Part shown: piece after piece, positions 1 through 9,191 of the stretch
How positions within the stretch are numbered: position 1 is the first letter of the stretch
Layout: each line of letters opens with the position of its first letter
Assembly (NCBI RefSeq): GCF_037201965.1
Contig: NZ_CP147518.1
Span: 6,503,001 to 6,567,000, forward strand
Origin: Spirosoma sp. SC4-14
Lineage (GTDB): Bacteria > Bacteroidota > Bacteroidia > Cytophagales > Spirosomataceae
Direction: 5' to 3'
Length of the DNA: 64,000 bases
Position numbers and translations under genes: made by a program
The notes under the pieces: generated by a model
What the model saw: the letters and a program-made list of their open reading frames with translations, nothing else
Database searches by the model: none
What the model was told of the DNA's origin: nothing

Positions 1-482
1 ATACCTTTAGGAGCCTTACCTCTGTTTTGAGCATATCCCCGACTAACGGCCGGAAAAACCAGCAGCATAATCAGCGCACTCAATAACAGCGAAGCCACAT
101 TTTTGGTAATCGAAAAATCATAAACCTTTGCTTCATGATCGACATTTCCGGCTTCATCTACCCGATGAATCTTACCGTGCTCCTGCTTATATCCCTTGTG
201 TACTTTCTCATCGGCCAGGTTCGACGAGGAAAAAACCTCAAGGCCGCGATCCTGCGAATACAGAATAACGGGCAAATGCAGGGTAACACCGTGGGCAAAT
301 TCCCAACCATGTTCGTCTTTGATGTGGTGCATAATCATTTCGCCCACATTGAACCCTTCTTTCTCGCCGTGTTTGCCGGGCACTTCGCCTTCGTGCCCTT
401 CTTCTTGGGCATGAACAAAGGCTAATGGGCTCATAACAAGAGCTATAGCCAGTAAAAATCTTTTAAACAAAGAACTCATCAT
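1..482 (-). CDS. atpB: ATP synthase F0 subunit a, N-terminal part (cut by window edge)
   Basis: Subunit a of the membrane F0 sector, which forms the proton half-channels against the c-ring. Only about 160 N-terminal codons are present; the gene runs off the left edge. It starts at tandem ATGs (482 and 479) and encodes an exported-type N-terminus (Lys/Arg then hydrophobic, ending near AFVHAQ), followed by a long His/Glu/Gly-rich periplasmic extension and the first membrane helix (VASLLLSALIMLLVFP). Such an extension is typical of Bacteroidota AtpB. It is the last visible gene of a minus-strand run behind the AtpI-like and AtpZ-like genes, the usual order at the head of an atp operon. The helices with the essential Arg lie outside the window. 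Confidence 0.9.
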   Translation of the reverse strand, partial: MMSSLFKRFLLAIALVMSPLAFVHAQEEGHEGEVPGKHGEKEGFNVGEMIMHHIKDEHGWEFAHGVTLHLPVILYSQDRGLEVFSSSNLADEKVHKGYKQEHGKIHRVDEAGNVDHEAKVYDFSITKNVASLLLSALIMLLVFPAVSRGYAQNRGKAPKG

Positions 483-501
483 ATGATGTGACAGATCGTT
501 T

Positions 502-864
502 TTACGAATCGCGTCGCAAGTTACGAGTAAGGGGCCAAATCTCAAAGCCTGTATAAAATATATATAGTACAAGAAAGTCAAAAATGAACGTACGGCGTTG
601 CTCAATATGCTGAAACAAAAAAAAGCCAACGAAGATCAGACCTAGTATGAGCCGGGCTACGGTTGCGGCCAGGTAGAGAGGAACAAATCGTTCGCGATTG
701 CCTTGTAAACCAGTCTCCACCAATCGGTGAGTCAGGAAAGAAACACTCAGAAAGAAAATCAGCAGAATTTTCCAGTAGGGATGTAACCAGGGGGAAACAA
801 AATATCGTTCGGCTACGAAAAATACAATTGCCAGAATGGATGTAACAAGGATAGTGCGAAGCAT
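502..864 (-). CDS. AtpI-like four-helix membrane protein of the atp operon
   Basis: A 120-residue very hydrophobic protein with about four predicted membrane helices (near residues 2-20, 33-50, 64-85 and 93-113) and a basic C-terminus. Position between the atpZ-like gene and atpB is where UncI/AtpI-type proteins sit; those assist F0 c-ring assembly or Mg2+ supply in other bacteria. The identification rests on topology and synteny, not on a sequence motif. The start was taken at the ATG at 864; the reading frame stays open further upstream but without a better start and through a hairpin. It lies 19 bp before atpB, so the two are probably co-transcribed. Confidence 0.65.
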   Translation of the reverse strand: MLRTILVTSILAIVFFVAERYFVSPWLHPYWKILLIFFLSVSFLTHRLVETGLQGNRERFVPLYLAATVARLILGLIFVGFFLFQHIEQRRTFIFDFLVLYIFYTGFEIWPLTRNLRRDS

Positions 865-890
865 GAATACTGTGGTGGGGTGTGGCGGAA

Positions 891-950
891 AGAGCGGCAG
901 ATGGCGAGGTTGGGAAGTTGCGCCTATAAATCCCAACAACTCCCCGCTCT
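891..950. repeat. Composite low-complexity hairpin between atpZ-like and AtpI-like genes
   Basis: Outer arms AGAGCGG (891-897) and CCGCTCT (944-950), inner arms GTTGGGA (909-915) and TCCCAAC (931-937). The minus strand here is a purine-rich run of short G/A words. It resembles the other low-complexity hairpins of this window and sits 27 bp before a gene start. Confidence 0.5.
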
Positions 951-963
951 CCCTGCTCTTTTG

Positions 964-1236
964 TTATTTTCTGGTTAATTGACGGATAAATAAATAGAGT
1001 GATGCACCGATAGCTGTTAATGATAGCACAATGGTCCAGATGGGTCGCTTGTTTTGTTGCCATTCATCTAATTTTAAACCAACCCAAACGCCTAAGCCTA
1101 TGGTTCCGAGCATCTGAAAGGCAATGCCGCTATACTGGGCAAATGAGGTTGTTTTTTCCGTCATATCCTTCACCGAATTGGGCTGTAGAGGCTTATCTGG
1201 CTGGTGTTGGGCTGGTTGTTCAGGGTCGTTTTCCAT
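964..1236 (-). CDS. atpZ: AtpZ/AtpI-family protein at head of ATP synthase operon
   Basis: A 90-residue protein: a polar, Pro/Gln-rich N-terminus (about 35 residues), then two membrane helices separated by a short loop with the pattern GLGVWVGLKLDEW. That pattern (G-x-x-x-G-x-x-x-D-x-x) is the hallmark of the AtpZ/AtpI accessory family, thought to be a small Mg2+/Ca2+ channel or F0 assembly helper. The ATG at 1236 was chosen; the longer frame would need a TTG. It is the first gene of the minus-strand atp run and is divergent from sprE, so the 117-bp gap 1237-1353 should hold both promoters. The symbol is by family and position. Confidence 0.75.
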   Translation of the reverse strand: MENDPEQPAQHQPDKPLQPNSVKDMTEKTTSFAQYSGIAFQMLGTIGLGVWVGLKLDEWQQNKRPIWTIVLSLTAIGASLYLFIRQLTRK

Positions 1237-1353
1237 AGAATTCAAGGGCTTTATACAAGGTAAAGAGCAAAATTCGTTAATTTGGCCTAACGTTCCATAC
1301 CGCTAACCCACACCCAAACGTTTGAGATACGAGTGACTACGTGTTATTTTCGA

Positions 1354-3600
1354 ATGTCCCGCTACTATCGTAACCGTCCATATGCAGTCTTGTTTACGGT
1401 CCTTGCTCTACTGACCGGCGGGCTGGTTTCGTGCTCACAATACAGCAATAGACCCATCAGCAAAGGCTATCATAACCTGACAGCTCATTTTAATGCCTAT
1501 GTTATTGCCCGCGATGAAATAAAAGAAACCGAGCTTGCCTTATTTAAGAATCGGAAGGAAAATTATAATCAGTTGCTGCCTATTCTACTTCCGGTCGACT
1601 CGCTGGTAGCGATGCCCATGAAACCGCAGTTAGACGATGCAATCAAAAAAGCTTCACTGATTCCCGAACGGCATCAAAATAGCAAATGGCTCGATAATGC
1701 TTATATTCTGATTGGTCGTGCCCGGCTTTTGAAACAGGATTTACCCAACGCCATTGAGGTGTTTAAGTACGTAAATACTAAAGGTACTAACGAAGACGAC
1801 AAGCATGAGGCCCTCGTGAACCTGATGCGAGCCTACACCGAAGCGAGCGACTACCCAAATGCGCTCAATGTGGCCGAGTATTTGCGCACACAACCGCTCA
1901 ACAAAGCCAATACCCGCAATTTTTACCTGACCAAGGCCTACATGCACGAACGAAAGGGCGAGTATGCTGTTGCCGCCGGTATTCTCGATGCCACGTTTCC
2001 ACTACTCAAGAAAGGCGAATCGACCGCTCGTTTACACCTGATTGCGGGGCAGCTTTATGACCTGACTGGCCAACCCAACAAAGCAATTGCCCACTACAGA
2101 AAGGTTTTAAAATCGGGGCCAACTTACGATCAGTCATTCTATGCGAATCTGTATGCAATTCAGAGCAATGGCCTGACCGGCGATCAAAAACGACTGGCTC
2201 AATCGACCGAAACGTTTGAAAATATGCTGGCCGACCGTAAAAACGTGGATCTAAAAGATAAAATCTACTTTACAATGGGGTTGCTCGAAGCCCGAAACGG
2301 CCATATCGACAAAGCCATTAAGTTATATAGTCAGTCAATCCAGGCAGCGGGTTCCAATACGACGCAGATTCCGTATACCTACCTGGAAATTGGGAAGCTC
2401 TATTTCGACAAAAAAACCGATTATGCCAAAGCTAAAGTCTATTACGATAGTGCCTTGGCACTAATGCCCAAACAAACTTCCGACTATGCGGCTCTTGTAA
2501 ATCGCAAGAAAACGCTGGATGAGTTTGTACAATACCAAACGACCATTCGAACCGACGATAGCTTATTGCATCTGGCTCAAATGAATCCGGCTGCACTTGA
2601 TAAATTGCTGGATCATGTTATCGATCAAAAAGAAAAGGAAGAGAAAGCTCAGGCCGAACTCGCCCGTCAGATTGTTGAAAAAGCATCGAATGGAACTATC
2701 AATGCCATTCCGGGTGCTACCAATTCCGACCTCCAGCCCAACGAACGGTGGGTGCTCTATAATCCGGTAGCTCTCAGCCAGGGAAAGCAGGAATTTTCGG
2801 CCCGATGGGGAAACCGGCCGCTCGAAGATAACTGGCGACGCAGTAACAAAGAAGCCGTTGATGCCGTTGCCGGAACCAATAACCCGCTTGCGGGTGCTGT
2901 TCCTGCTGGCAATGTCAGTTCCAATGCCCCTTTACAGCAGGATGCCCGCAACGCAACAGCATCGACAGCCACAACTCCCTCGGCCCGAAAGGCACAAAAA
3001 GATGCTTTTTATGCCAAGATTCCGTTCTCGCCCGAAGCTCAGGCTCAGGCGAATCAACGCATCGAGAACGCACTCTATAAACTTGGAAAGCTCTACAAAT
3101 TCCAGCTAAATCAGCCAACCGACGCCATTACAACATTTGAACAGTTGCTGACACGCTATCCCAACACCTTACAAAAGCCCGAAATCTATTATCTGCTCCA
3201 CTTATCGAATGAGCAGCTAAGCAAAGCCTCGAACTGGAAAGACAAACTCCTGGCCGAATATCCCAATACGTCGTATGCCCGGCTAGTTGGTCGAACAATG
3301 GAGCAATCGACCGATAGCGAAGCCAAAGCCCTGGCAACCTACACCCGAATTTATGACCTTTACAAAGCCAACAATCTGAACGAAGCGTTGGCTCAGGCCG
3401 AAAATTCGCTGGGTGCGTTAGCCGGTACGCAACTGGAAGACAAACTGGCTTTGCTGCGCATCATACTTATTGGTAAATTACGTGGTGTAGATGCCTACCG
3501 TCTGGCACTCAACGAATTTATTCGCGACTACCCAGCCAGTCCATTACTCACTCACGTCAAGGAAATGCAGGTTGCCGCCAACAAGCCAGCGATTAAATAA
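1354..3600 (+). CDS. sprE: T9SS-associated TPR lipoprotein SprE/PorW
   Basis: A 748-residue lipoprotein. A signal peptide ends at a lipobox (LVSC, Cys27), followed by the N-terminal stretch with the pattern YHNLTAHFNAY that SprE/PorW proteins share, then many TPR-like helical repeats up to about residue 430, a coiled Lys/Glu/Ala linker near 430-450, a low-complexity Ala/Asn/Thr region around 510-560, and further TPR repeats to the end. SprE/PorW is a periplasm-facing T9SS component that links the GldK/N ring to the Sov translocon in other Bacteroidota. The ATG at 1354 is preferred over an upstream GTG because it gives a compact signal peptide. The penicillin-binding protein gene immediately downstream is a conserved neighbour of this family. 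Confidence 0.85.
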   Translation: MSRYYRNRPYAVLFTVLALLTGGLVSCSQYSNRPISKGYHNLTAHFNAYVIARDEIKETELALFKNRKENYNQLLPILLPVDSLVAMPMKPQLDDAIKKASLIPERHQNSKWLDNAYILIGRARLLKQDLPNAIEVFKYVNTKGTNEDDKHEALVNLMRAYTEASDYPNALNVAEYLRTQPLNKANTRNFYLTKAYMHERKGEYAVAAGILDATFPLLKKGESTARLHLIAGQLYDLTGQPNKAIAHYRKVLKSGPTYDQSFYANLYAIQSNGLTGDQKRLAQSTETFENMLADRKNVDLKDKIYFTMGLLEARNGHIDKAIKLYSQSIQAAGSNTTQIPYTYLEIGKLYFDKKTDYAKAKVYYDSALALMPKQTSDYAALVNRKKTLDEFVQYQTTIRTDDSLLHLAQMNPAALDKLLDHVIDQKEKEEKAQAELARQIVEKASNGTINAIPGATNSDLQPNERWVLYNPVALSQGKQEFSARWGNRPLEDNWRRSNKEAVDAVAGTNNPLAGAVPAGNVSSNAPLQQDARNATASTATTPSARKAQKDAFYAKIPFSPEAQAQANQRIENALYKLGKLYKFQLNQPTDAITTFEQLLTRYPNTLQKPEIYYLLHLSNEQLSKASNWKDKLLAEYPNTSYARLVGRTMEQSTDSEAKALATYTRIYDLYKANNLNEALAQAENSLGALAGTQLEDKLALLRIILIGKLRGVDAYRLALNEFIRDYPASPLLTHVKEMQVAANKPAIK

Positions 3601-3709
3601 GTGAGCGAATTATGGATTGAGTAAATGGCTGAGCCCCTCAAAAAGTGATTCAGTCAATTACTTAGAAACGGCGATTCATAAACAAATCATAAACTCCTAC
3701 ACACCCATA

Positions 3710-6061
3710 ATGATTGAATTTGCACCCGGTCGGTATCGAACCCTGATAAAAAAACTCTGGCAATTTGCCTTTGTCGGCATTGTCCTGGTTATTTTCTATA
3801 TACTGGCTGTCAGTTACAATTTTCTATGGCTTTTTGGTGGAATGCCCAGCCTGAAAGCACTGGAAAACCCTCAGAGTGAAGTTGCCTCGGAAGTATACAC
3901 CGCCGACAATCAACTATTAGGGAAATATTATGTAGAAAACCGCACTCCTGTCGAAATCACCCAGGTTTCGCCCAACGTTGTGTCGGCATTGCTGGCTACT
4001 GAAGATGCTCGTTTTGTGAAGCACTCCGGCATTGACCCCCGGTCTTTCTTTCGGGTAATAAAAGGATTGGCAACCGGCAACAGCAGCTCGGGAGGAGGTA
4101 GCACACTTACGCAGCAGGTAGCCAAAAACCTGTTCGATACGCGGGGCGAAAAGCTTAGAGGAGCCCTGGGCAATATTCCGATTATTAAAACGGTCATCGA
4201 AAAAACGAAAGAGTGGATTCTGTCAGTACGGCTTGAGCGAAACTACACCAAGCAGGAAATCATGATGATGTACCTCAATACGGTGTCGTTCGGCAACAAT
4301 ACCTATGGCATAAAAACAGCTGCTAAAACTTATTTCAACAAAGAACCCTGGAACCTGAATGTTGAAGAGGCCGCTTTGCTGGTAGGAATGCTACAGAATC
4401 CATCGCGCTATAACCCCAGAGTCTTCGAAGAGCGCTCCCAACAACGCCGGAATGTGGTTCTGAGCCAAATGCAACGATATGCTTTCCTGAGCGAAGAGCA
4501 ATTTGCGACCTATAAACAAAAACCCATCCAGCTCGACTTTAGTATCGAGAACCAGAATACAGGGATGGCGGCCTACTTCCGATCGGTCATTAAAGATGAT
4601 ATTAAAGCTTTTATTGATCAGTATAATCAGGACAATCCTGATGCCGAACTAGATCTCTATACGAGTGGCCTGCGAATTTATACGACCATCGATTCGCGGA
4701 TGCAGACCTATGCTGAAGAAGCCGTTATGGCCAACATGCGCGATCAGCAACGCAAGTTTTATGAGCACTGGCGGGGCCGGAATCCGTGGGTTCAGAAAAA
4801 TTCAAAGACAAAGAAATACGAAGAGATTCCGGGCTTTATTGAACGAGTTGCCAGCCGAACATCGCGGTTCAAACAATTGAAAGCAGAATTCGGTAACGAC
4901 GAAAAAGCCATATGGCGCGAAATGCGCAAACCCGTTAAAATGAAGGTGTTTGTGTATGGGGGGCGTCGCAACGAAAAAGATACCACAATGAGTCCGCTGG
5001 ATTCAATTCGGTACTATAAACGATTGCTCAATACAGGCTTCATGTCGATGGACCCGCGTTATGGACACGTAAAAGCCTGGGTGGGTGGTATCAACTTCAA
5101 ACACATCAAATTTGACCACGTCCGTCAAAGTCGACGTCAGCCAGGATCGACCTTTAAACCGTTTGTATACCTTACGGCTATGGATCAGGGTTTTGTTACA
5201 CCCTGTACCCACATTACCGATCAGCCAACAACCTTTGCTCACGGCGAAGATAACAACGGAGGACCAGCCTGGACGCCTAAGAATTCGAACGGAAAATACA
5301 GCTACCGCGATCTGACACTTCGCGAAGCCTTAGGTCAATCGATCAATACCGTGAGTGCACAGCTTATTAAAAAAACCCGGGCTGAACCAGTTATTAAGTA
5401 TGCGCACGATATGGGTATAATGAGCAAAGACTTACCCGAAAATCCGACATTATGTCTGGGCACGGGTGATGTGTCGGTCTATGAAATGGTATCGGCTTAT
5501 TGTGCTTTCGCCAATGGTGGCATTCGGGTTCGGCCGATGCTGATTTTACGGATTACCGATAAAAACGGTAATTTATTAAAAGCCTTTACGGCCGATGCCA
5601 ACCAGGTTATCAGCGCCAAGAGTGCTTATGAAATGCTCTATCTGATGCGTGGTGCTGTCGAAGACCCAAACGGAACCGCTCAGCGCCTTCGGACACAGTA
5701 TAAACTGCTGGAAGGTGGCAATGAGATTGCTGCCAAAACCGGAACAACCTCGAACTACTCCGATGCCTGGTTTATGGGTATGACCCAGCATTTGGTATCG
5801 GGCCTTTGGGTTGGTGGCGATGATCGGTCTATTCACTTCCGGACAATTGAGCTAGGCCAGGGTGGCCGTATGGCTATGCCGGCATGGGGTATGTATATGC
5901 AAAAGATCTATGCAGATCCTACGCTTACCAAGTATCGTCCTGAGCCCTTCCGCAAACCGAACAATTTTAAAATCGACTGCGGTGGCTATCATATCGACTC
6001 ATCGCAACGGTATATACCGCCTAAAGTAGTGCCGGAAGATGAAGACGAGATTCTTCAATAA
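3710..6061 (+). CDS. Class A penicillin-binding protein 1A (transglycosylase/transpeptidase)
   Basis: A 783-residue bifunctional murein synthase. There is one N-terminal membrane anchor (about residues 15-40), then a GT51 glycosyltransferase domain with the catalytic Glu98 in EDARF and the GGGSTLTQQ motif, then a penicillin-binding transpeptidase domain with the nucleophile Ser480 in GSTFKP, the SIN triad and KTGTT (Lys676). It polymerises and cross-links glycan in the periplasm. The ATG at 3710 was chosen because an upstream TTG in the same frame only adds a polar stretch before the anchor. It lies 109 bp after sprE on the same strand, a pairing common in Bacteroidota. A clear intrinsic terminator follows the stop. 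Confidence 0.95.
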   Translation: MIEFAPGRYRTLIKKLWQFAFVGIVLVIFYILAVSYNFLWLFGGMPSLKALENPQSEVASEVYTADNQLLGKYYVENRTPVEITQVSPNVVSALLATEDARFVKHSGIDPRSFFRVIKGLATGNSSSGGGSTLTQQVAKNLFDTRGEKLRGALGNIPIIKTVIEKTKEWILSVRLERNYTKQEIMMMYLNTVSFGNNTYGIKTAAKTYFNKEPWNLNVEEAALLVGMLQNPSRYNPRVFEERSQQRRNVVLSQMQRYAFLSEEQFATYKQKPIQLDFSIENQNTGMAAYFRSVIKDDIKAFIDQYNQDNPDAELDLYTSGLRIYTTIDSRMQTYAEEAVMANMRDQQRKFYEHWRGRNPWVQKNSKTKKYEEIPGFIERVASRTSRFKQLKAEFGNDEKAIWREMRKPVKMKVFVYGGRRNEKDTTMSPLDSIRYYKRLLNTGFMSMDPRYGHVKAWVGGINFKHIKFDHVRQSRRQPGSTFKPFVYLTAMDQGFVTPCTHITDQPTTFAHGEDNNGGPAWTPKNSNGKYSYRDLTLREALGQSINTVSAQLIKKTRAEPVIKYAHDMGIMSKDLPENPTLCLGTGDVSVYEMVSAYCAFANGGIRVRPMLILRITDKNGNLLKAFTADANQVISAKSAYEMLYLMRGAVEDPNGTAQRLRTQYKLLEGGNEIAAKTGTTSNYSDAWFMGMTQHLVSGLWVGGDDRSIHFRTIELGQGGRMAMPAWGMYMQKIYADPTLTKYRPEPFRKPNNFKIDCGGYHIDSSQRYIPPKVVPEDEDEILQ

Positions 6062-6068
6062 ACCAATC

Positions 6069-6094
6069 AGGGTAGCGATCGGCTACCCTTTTTT
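6069..6094 (+). terminator. Intrinsic terminator after the penicillin-binding protein gene
   Basis: Stem GGGTAGC (6070-6076) with GCTACCC (6082-6088), five-base loop, followed by six T residues. It lies 8 bp past the stop codon. Confidence 0.85.
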
Positions 6095-6139
6095 GTAAAA
6101 AAAGACAAGCAACCTTTCAACTGTATTGATTGTTCTATG

Positions 6140-6197
6140 AAAGCCCCTATTCCCCAAAAAGGGGCTTTAGCAACTCCCCTTTGGGGTTGGGGGCTTT
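6140..6197. repeat. REP-like G/C-block inverted repeat touching the uvrC start
   Basis: Outer arms AAAGCCCC (6140-6147) and GGGGCTTT (6190-6197), and inner blocks CCCC/GGGG, AAAGGGG and CCCCTTT that can also pair with each other. The layout (C4-spacer-C4-A-rich-G4-CTTT) is like the element at 60620-60679, so they may belong to one family. The last base is one nucleotide before the uvrC ATG. Confidence 0.7.
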
Positions 6198-6198
6198 T

Positions 6199-8007
6199 AT
6201 GGCGGAATTCGACTATAAACAAGAACTAACCAAAGTTCCTCATGAACCAGGCGTCTATCGCTATTTCGACGCAACTGGCGAAGTTATTTACGTTGGCAAA
6301 GCGAAAGATCTGAAAAATCGCGTTAGCAGCTACTTTACGAATTCGAAACAACACGATCGTAAAACCCTTCGGCTGGTCAGTCAGATTCGTAAAATCGAGT
6401 TTACGATTGTGCATACCGAATTTGACGCTCTCCTGCTCGAAAATCAGCTTATTAAGCGGTATCAGCCTAAATTCAACATCCTGCTCCGCGACGACAAAAC
6501 ATATCCGTTTGTGTGCGTTACGAATGAGAATTTCCCCCGCGTGATTACAACTCGTCGGGTCGATCGGAAACTCGGTACGTTCTACGGACCTTTTGCGAAC
6601 CTGAAACCCATGTATACGGTGCTGGATATGTTCAGTCAGTTGTTCACAATTCGCACCTGCAACTATAATCTGTCGCCCGAAAATGTTGCCACTGGTAAGT
6701 TCAAGGTCTGTCTGGAATACCACATTGGCAATTGCAAAGGCCCCTGCGAGGGCAAGCAGCCTGAAGCCGATTATGATAAGGACATTGAACAGGTTCATCA
6801 TATTCTGAAAGGTAATCTGAAACCAGCGCAGGAATATTTTAAAGCGCGGATGGTTGAAGCGGCCAATGATCTGGCATTTGAGCAAGCCCAGCAGTATAAG
6901 GAAAAGATGGATGTGCTGCAGCGGTTCCAAAGCAAATCGACGGTTGTGAACCCCAAAATTGCTGATGCCGACGTTTTTTCGATTGCTTCCGACGAATCGG
7001 CTGCCTATATCAACTTTATGAAAGTAGTAAACGGCACCATTGTGCAGGCGCATACGGTTGAGGTTAAAAAGAAGCTGGATGAGACTGATTCCGACCTGTT
7101 GGCTATGCTGATCGTTGAGTTTCGGGAGCAATACGGTAGCCAGGCCAAGGAAATTATTACTAACATTCCGCTGGATGTCGATCTACAGGCCGAAATAACG
7201 ATTCCACAAATTGGCGACAAGAAAAAATTGCTGGATATGTCGTTGAAAAATGTGTTGTATTTCCGGCGCGAACGCCAGGATCGGGCTGCTGCCGAAGCAA
7301 CGGCTAATGCCAGCAAAAAAGACCGGGTACTGATTCGACTGAAGCAGGATCTACAACTCAAAAGCCTTCCAAACCGGATCGAATGCTTTGATAATTCCAA
7401 TATTCAGGGCACAAATCCAGTTTCGGCTATGGTCTGCTTCATCGATGGGAAACCAGCCAATAAGGAATATCGGCACTTTTCGATTAAAACAGTAGTAGGA
7501 CCTAATGACTTTGCCAGTATGTATGAAGTGGTTACCCGCCGATATACCCGCGTACTCGACGAACAGAGCGGTCTACCCGATCTTATTGTGATTGACGGTG
7601 GCAAAGGTCAGCTAAGTGCGGCCTGCGAAGCGCTCAAGGCACTCGATCTATATGGTAAAATTCCTATTATTGGTATTGCCAAACGGTTGGAAGAAATCTA
7701 TTTTCCCGAAGATAGCCTTCCGCTCTACATCGACAAAAAATCGGAATCGTTGAAATTGATCCAGCGTATCCGCGACGAAGCCCACCGCTTCGCCATCACT
7801 TACCACCGCGACAAACGCAGCCGAAATAGTCTTATCAGCGAATTAGAGAATGTAGAGGGTATTGGAAAGAAAACTGCTGCTAAGTTGCTGAAACACTTTA
7901 AAGGCGTCACCAAAATTCGGGAAGCTTCATTCGATGAAGTGGCCGAAGTTGTTGGCAAAGACCGAGCGACAAAGCTCAAAGAATATTTTGATGCGATCGA
8001 ACAGTAA
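6199..8007 (+). CDS. uvrC: UvrABC excinuclease subunit C
   Basis: A 602-residue nucleotide-excision-repair nuclease. It has an N-terminal GIY-YIG domain (PGVYRYF and VIYVGKAKDL, about residues 14-40) for the 3' incision, the Cys cluster region, a UVR (UvrB-binding) helix pair near residue 200-235, a C-terminal RNase H-like nuclease (ECFDNSNIQG, DGGKGQL) for the 5' incision, and a terminal helix-hairpin-helix pair (VEGIGKKTAAKLL). The full set is present at normal length. The ATG at 6199 was chosen: the frame is open upstream, but that part is the REP-like repeat. The mRNA leader would therefore be a strong hairpin next to the start codon. Ends before a bidirectional terminator shared with gldN. 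Confidence 0.96.
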   Translation: MAEFDYKQELTKVPHEPGVYRYFDATGEVIYVGKAKDLKNRVSSYFTNSKQHDRKTLRLVSQIRKIEFTIVHTEFDALLLENQLIKRYQPKFNILLRDDKTYPFVCVTNENFPRVITTRRVDRKLGTFYGPFANLKPMYTVLDMFSQLFTIRTCNYNLSPENVATGKFKVCLEYHIGNCKGPCEGKQPEADYDKDIEQVHHILKGNLKPAQEYFKARMVEAANDLAFEQAQQYKEKMDVLQRFQSKSTVVNPKIADADVFSIASDESAAYINFMKVVNGTIVQAHTVEVKKKLDETDSDLLAMLIVEFREQYGSQAKEIITNIPLDVDLQAEITIPQIGDKKKLLDMSLKNVLYFRRERQDRAAAEATANASKKDRVLIRLKQDLQLKSLPNRIECFDNSNIQGTNPVSAMVCFIDGKPANKEYRHFSIKTVVGPNDFASMYEVVTRRYTRVLDEQSGLPDLIVIDGGKGQLSAACEALKALDLYGKIPIIGIAKRLEEIYFPEDSLPLYIDKKSESLKLIQRIRDEAHRFAITYHRDKRSRNSLISELENVEGIGKKTAAKLLKHFKGVTKIREASFDEVAEVVGKDRATKLKEYFDAIEQ

Positions 8008-8028
8008 AATCACAATACATACACCTAT

Positions 8029-8060
8029 AAAAAAAGGAGCCAGAAGAGGCTCCTTTTTTT
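8029..8060. terminator. Bidirectional terminator between uvrC and gldN
   Basis: Perfect arms: seven A then GGAGCC (8029-8041) and GGCTCC then seven T (8048-8060), six-base loop. It works in both directions and separates the convergent uvrC and gld operons. Confidence 0.92.
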
Positions 8061-8074
8061 ATAGGGTATTATTC

Positions 8075-9142
8075 TTAGTATTCCCAGAGGCTATGCTCGG
8101 TTTCCATCAGTTCATATTCAGTCTGGTACGATTTCAGCAGGCCTTCGCGGTCGCCATACATACCCACCAAATCCTGATCACCGGGATTAGCCACCTTCGT
8201 TATACGGCCATAGAACAGGCGTAAATCGAATGCATCGGCCAGGTTTTTATGTTGAGCCTGGTTTTGCGGGTTATACCAGATAAACTTCTTCGGATCGCTA
8301 CGGAACAGCTTGTCCAGATCTTTGTATTTGAACGATGCGATGGGCACTTCAAATCCAGCCGGGTTTTTATCAGCAGGAAGCAGGAGTGTTACCGTCTGAA
8401 TATCGTAATACAAACGTGAACGCTTACGGTCAAAGATCCAGTCTTCTTTTATCTCAAGAATATTTAGCTCTTTTGGGAAATACTCGTCACCAGAAAAACT
8501 GGGAGCCTGCGCAACGGCAACCGTATCTTTCTTTGGTTCAACGACTGGCGGTTCTGCAACTAGTGCTTTCCCCTTCTTGCCTTTTTTGCCTTTTTGAGCA
8601 ACAGATGATTTTTTCTTTGGTGCTCCCCAGCCATCATCAGCAGGTTGCGCAGTGGCTGTCGCTTTTTTGGGTGCTCCCCAACCATCGTCAGCTACTTTCT
8701 TTTTATCATCTTTTTTAGGTTTATCCCAACTATCATCAGCGCCTGCCTGGTTTTCAGTACCAAAACCTGCTGCTTTTTCTTCTTCCGACAAGCCTCCTCC
8801 CGTATTCGGGATCAGCATGTTTTCATGAAATTTCTCGGCCGTAATTTTTGTCGTGCACGAGTCATTCGTATAGGCGTCAATTAAACCAGCTTTTACGGCA
8901 TCAATCAGGTATTTCGAAATCTCATTATTCTTCGAGAACATCGACTGATTCTGTTTCTCCTTCAGGTCGATTCGACGCCAAAGGGTTTTCTTCATCATAA
9001 TATCGTTCTCATTAACAGGCCGAACCGACAGCGAATTAGTGCCATTGGTTGCTTTCTCCTGAGCCCATGCATCCCCCCCTGCCAGAGCCAGCGTAGCAAC
9101 GGCCAGCGCACTAGCATATCGAATCGTTCTTATTTGTGTCAT
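8075..9142 (-). CDS. gldN: Type IX secretion/gliding protein GldN
   Basis: A 355-residue periplasmic protein that with the GldK lipoprotein forms the outer-membrane-associated ring of the type IX secretion system. A signal peptide ends near AWAQ (residue 28). The conserved first domain (about 40-110, with MMKKTLWRRIDL) and C-terminal domain (about 218-355, with ILEIKEDWIFDRKRSRLYYDI) are intact. Between them is an insert of roughly 105 residues that is Lys/Asp/Ala-rich and carries related repeats: DDSWDKPKK once and DDGWGAPKK twice, then a GKKGKKGK run. The insert makes it longer than the usual roughly 300 residues. It is the last gene of the gldKLMN set, 49 bp after gldM. Confidence 0.95.
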   Translation of the reverse strand: MTQIRTIRYASALAVATLALAGGDAWAQEKATNGTNSLSVRPVNENDIMMKKTLWRRIDLKEKQNQSMFSKNNEISKYLIDAVKAGLIDAYTNDSCTTKITAEKFHENMLIPNTGGGLSEEEKAAGFGTENQAGADDSWDKPKKDDKKKVADDGWGAPKKATATAQPADDGWGAPKKKSSVAQKGKKGKKGKALVAEPPVVEPKKDTVAVAQAPSFSGDEYFPKELNILEIKEDWIFDRKRSRLYYDIQTVTLLLPADKNPAGFEVPIASFKYKDLDKLFRSDPKKFIWYNPQNQAQHKNLADAFDLRLFYGRITKVANPGDQDLVGMYGDREGLLKSYQTEYELMETEHSLWEY

Positions 9143-9191
9143 GGCTACTATTTGTTGTCAAGTATAACGGCCAAAGAGCTACTTTAGTACA

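Noticed and set aside
135..425. Small plus-strand frame at the left edge
   Set aside because: It is antisense to atpB, which runs off the window and is clearly real.
6226..7131. 301-codon open frame on the minus strand across uvrC
   Set aside because: It is antisense to a fully recognisable UvrC gene, has no family features and arises from codon bias of the real gene.
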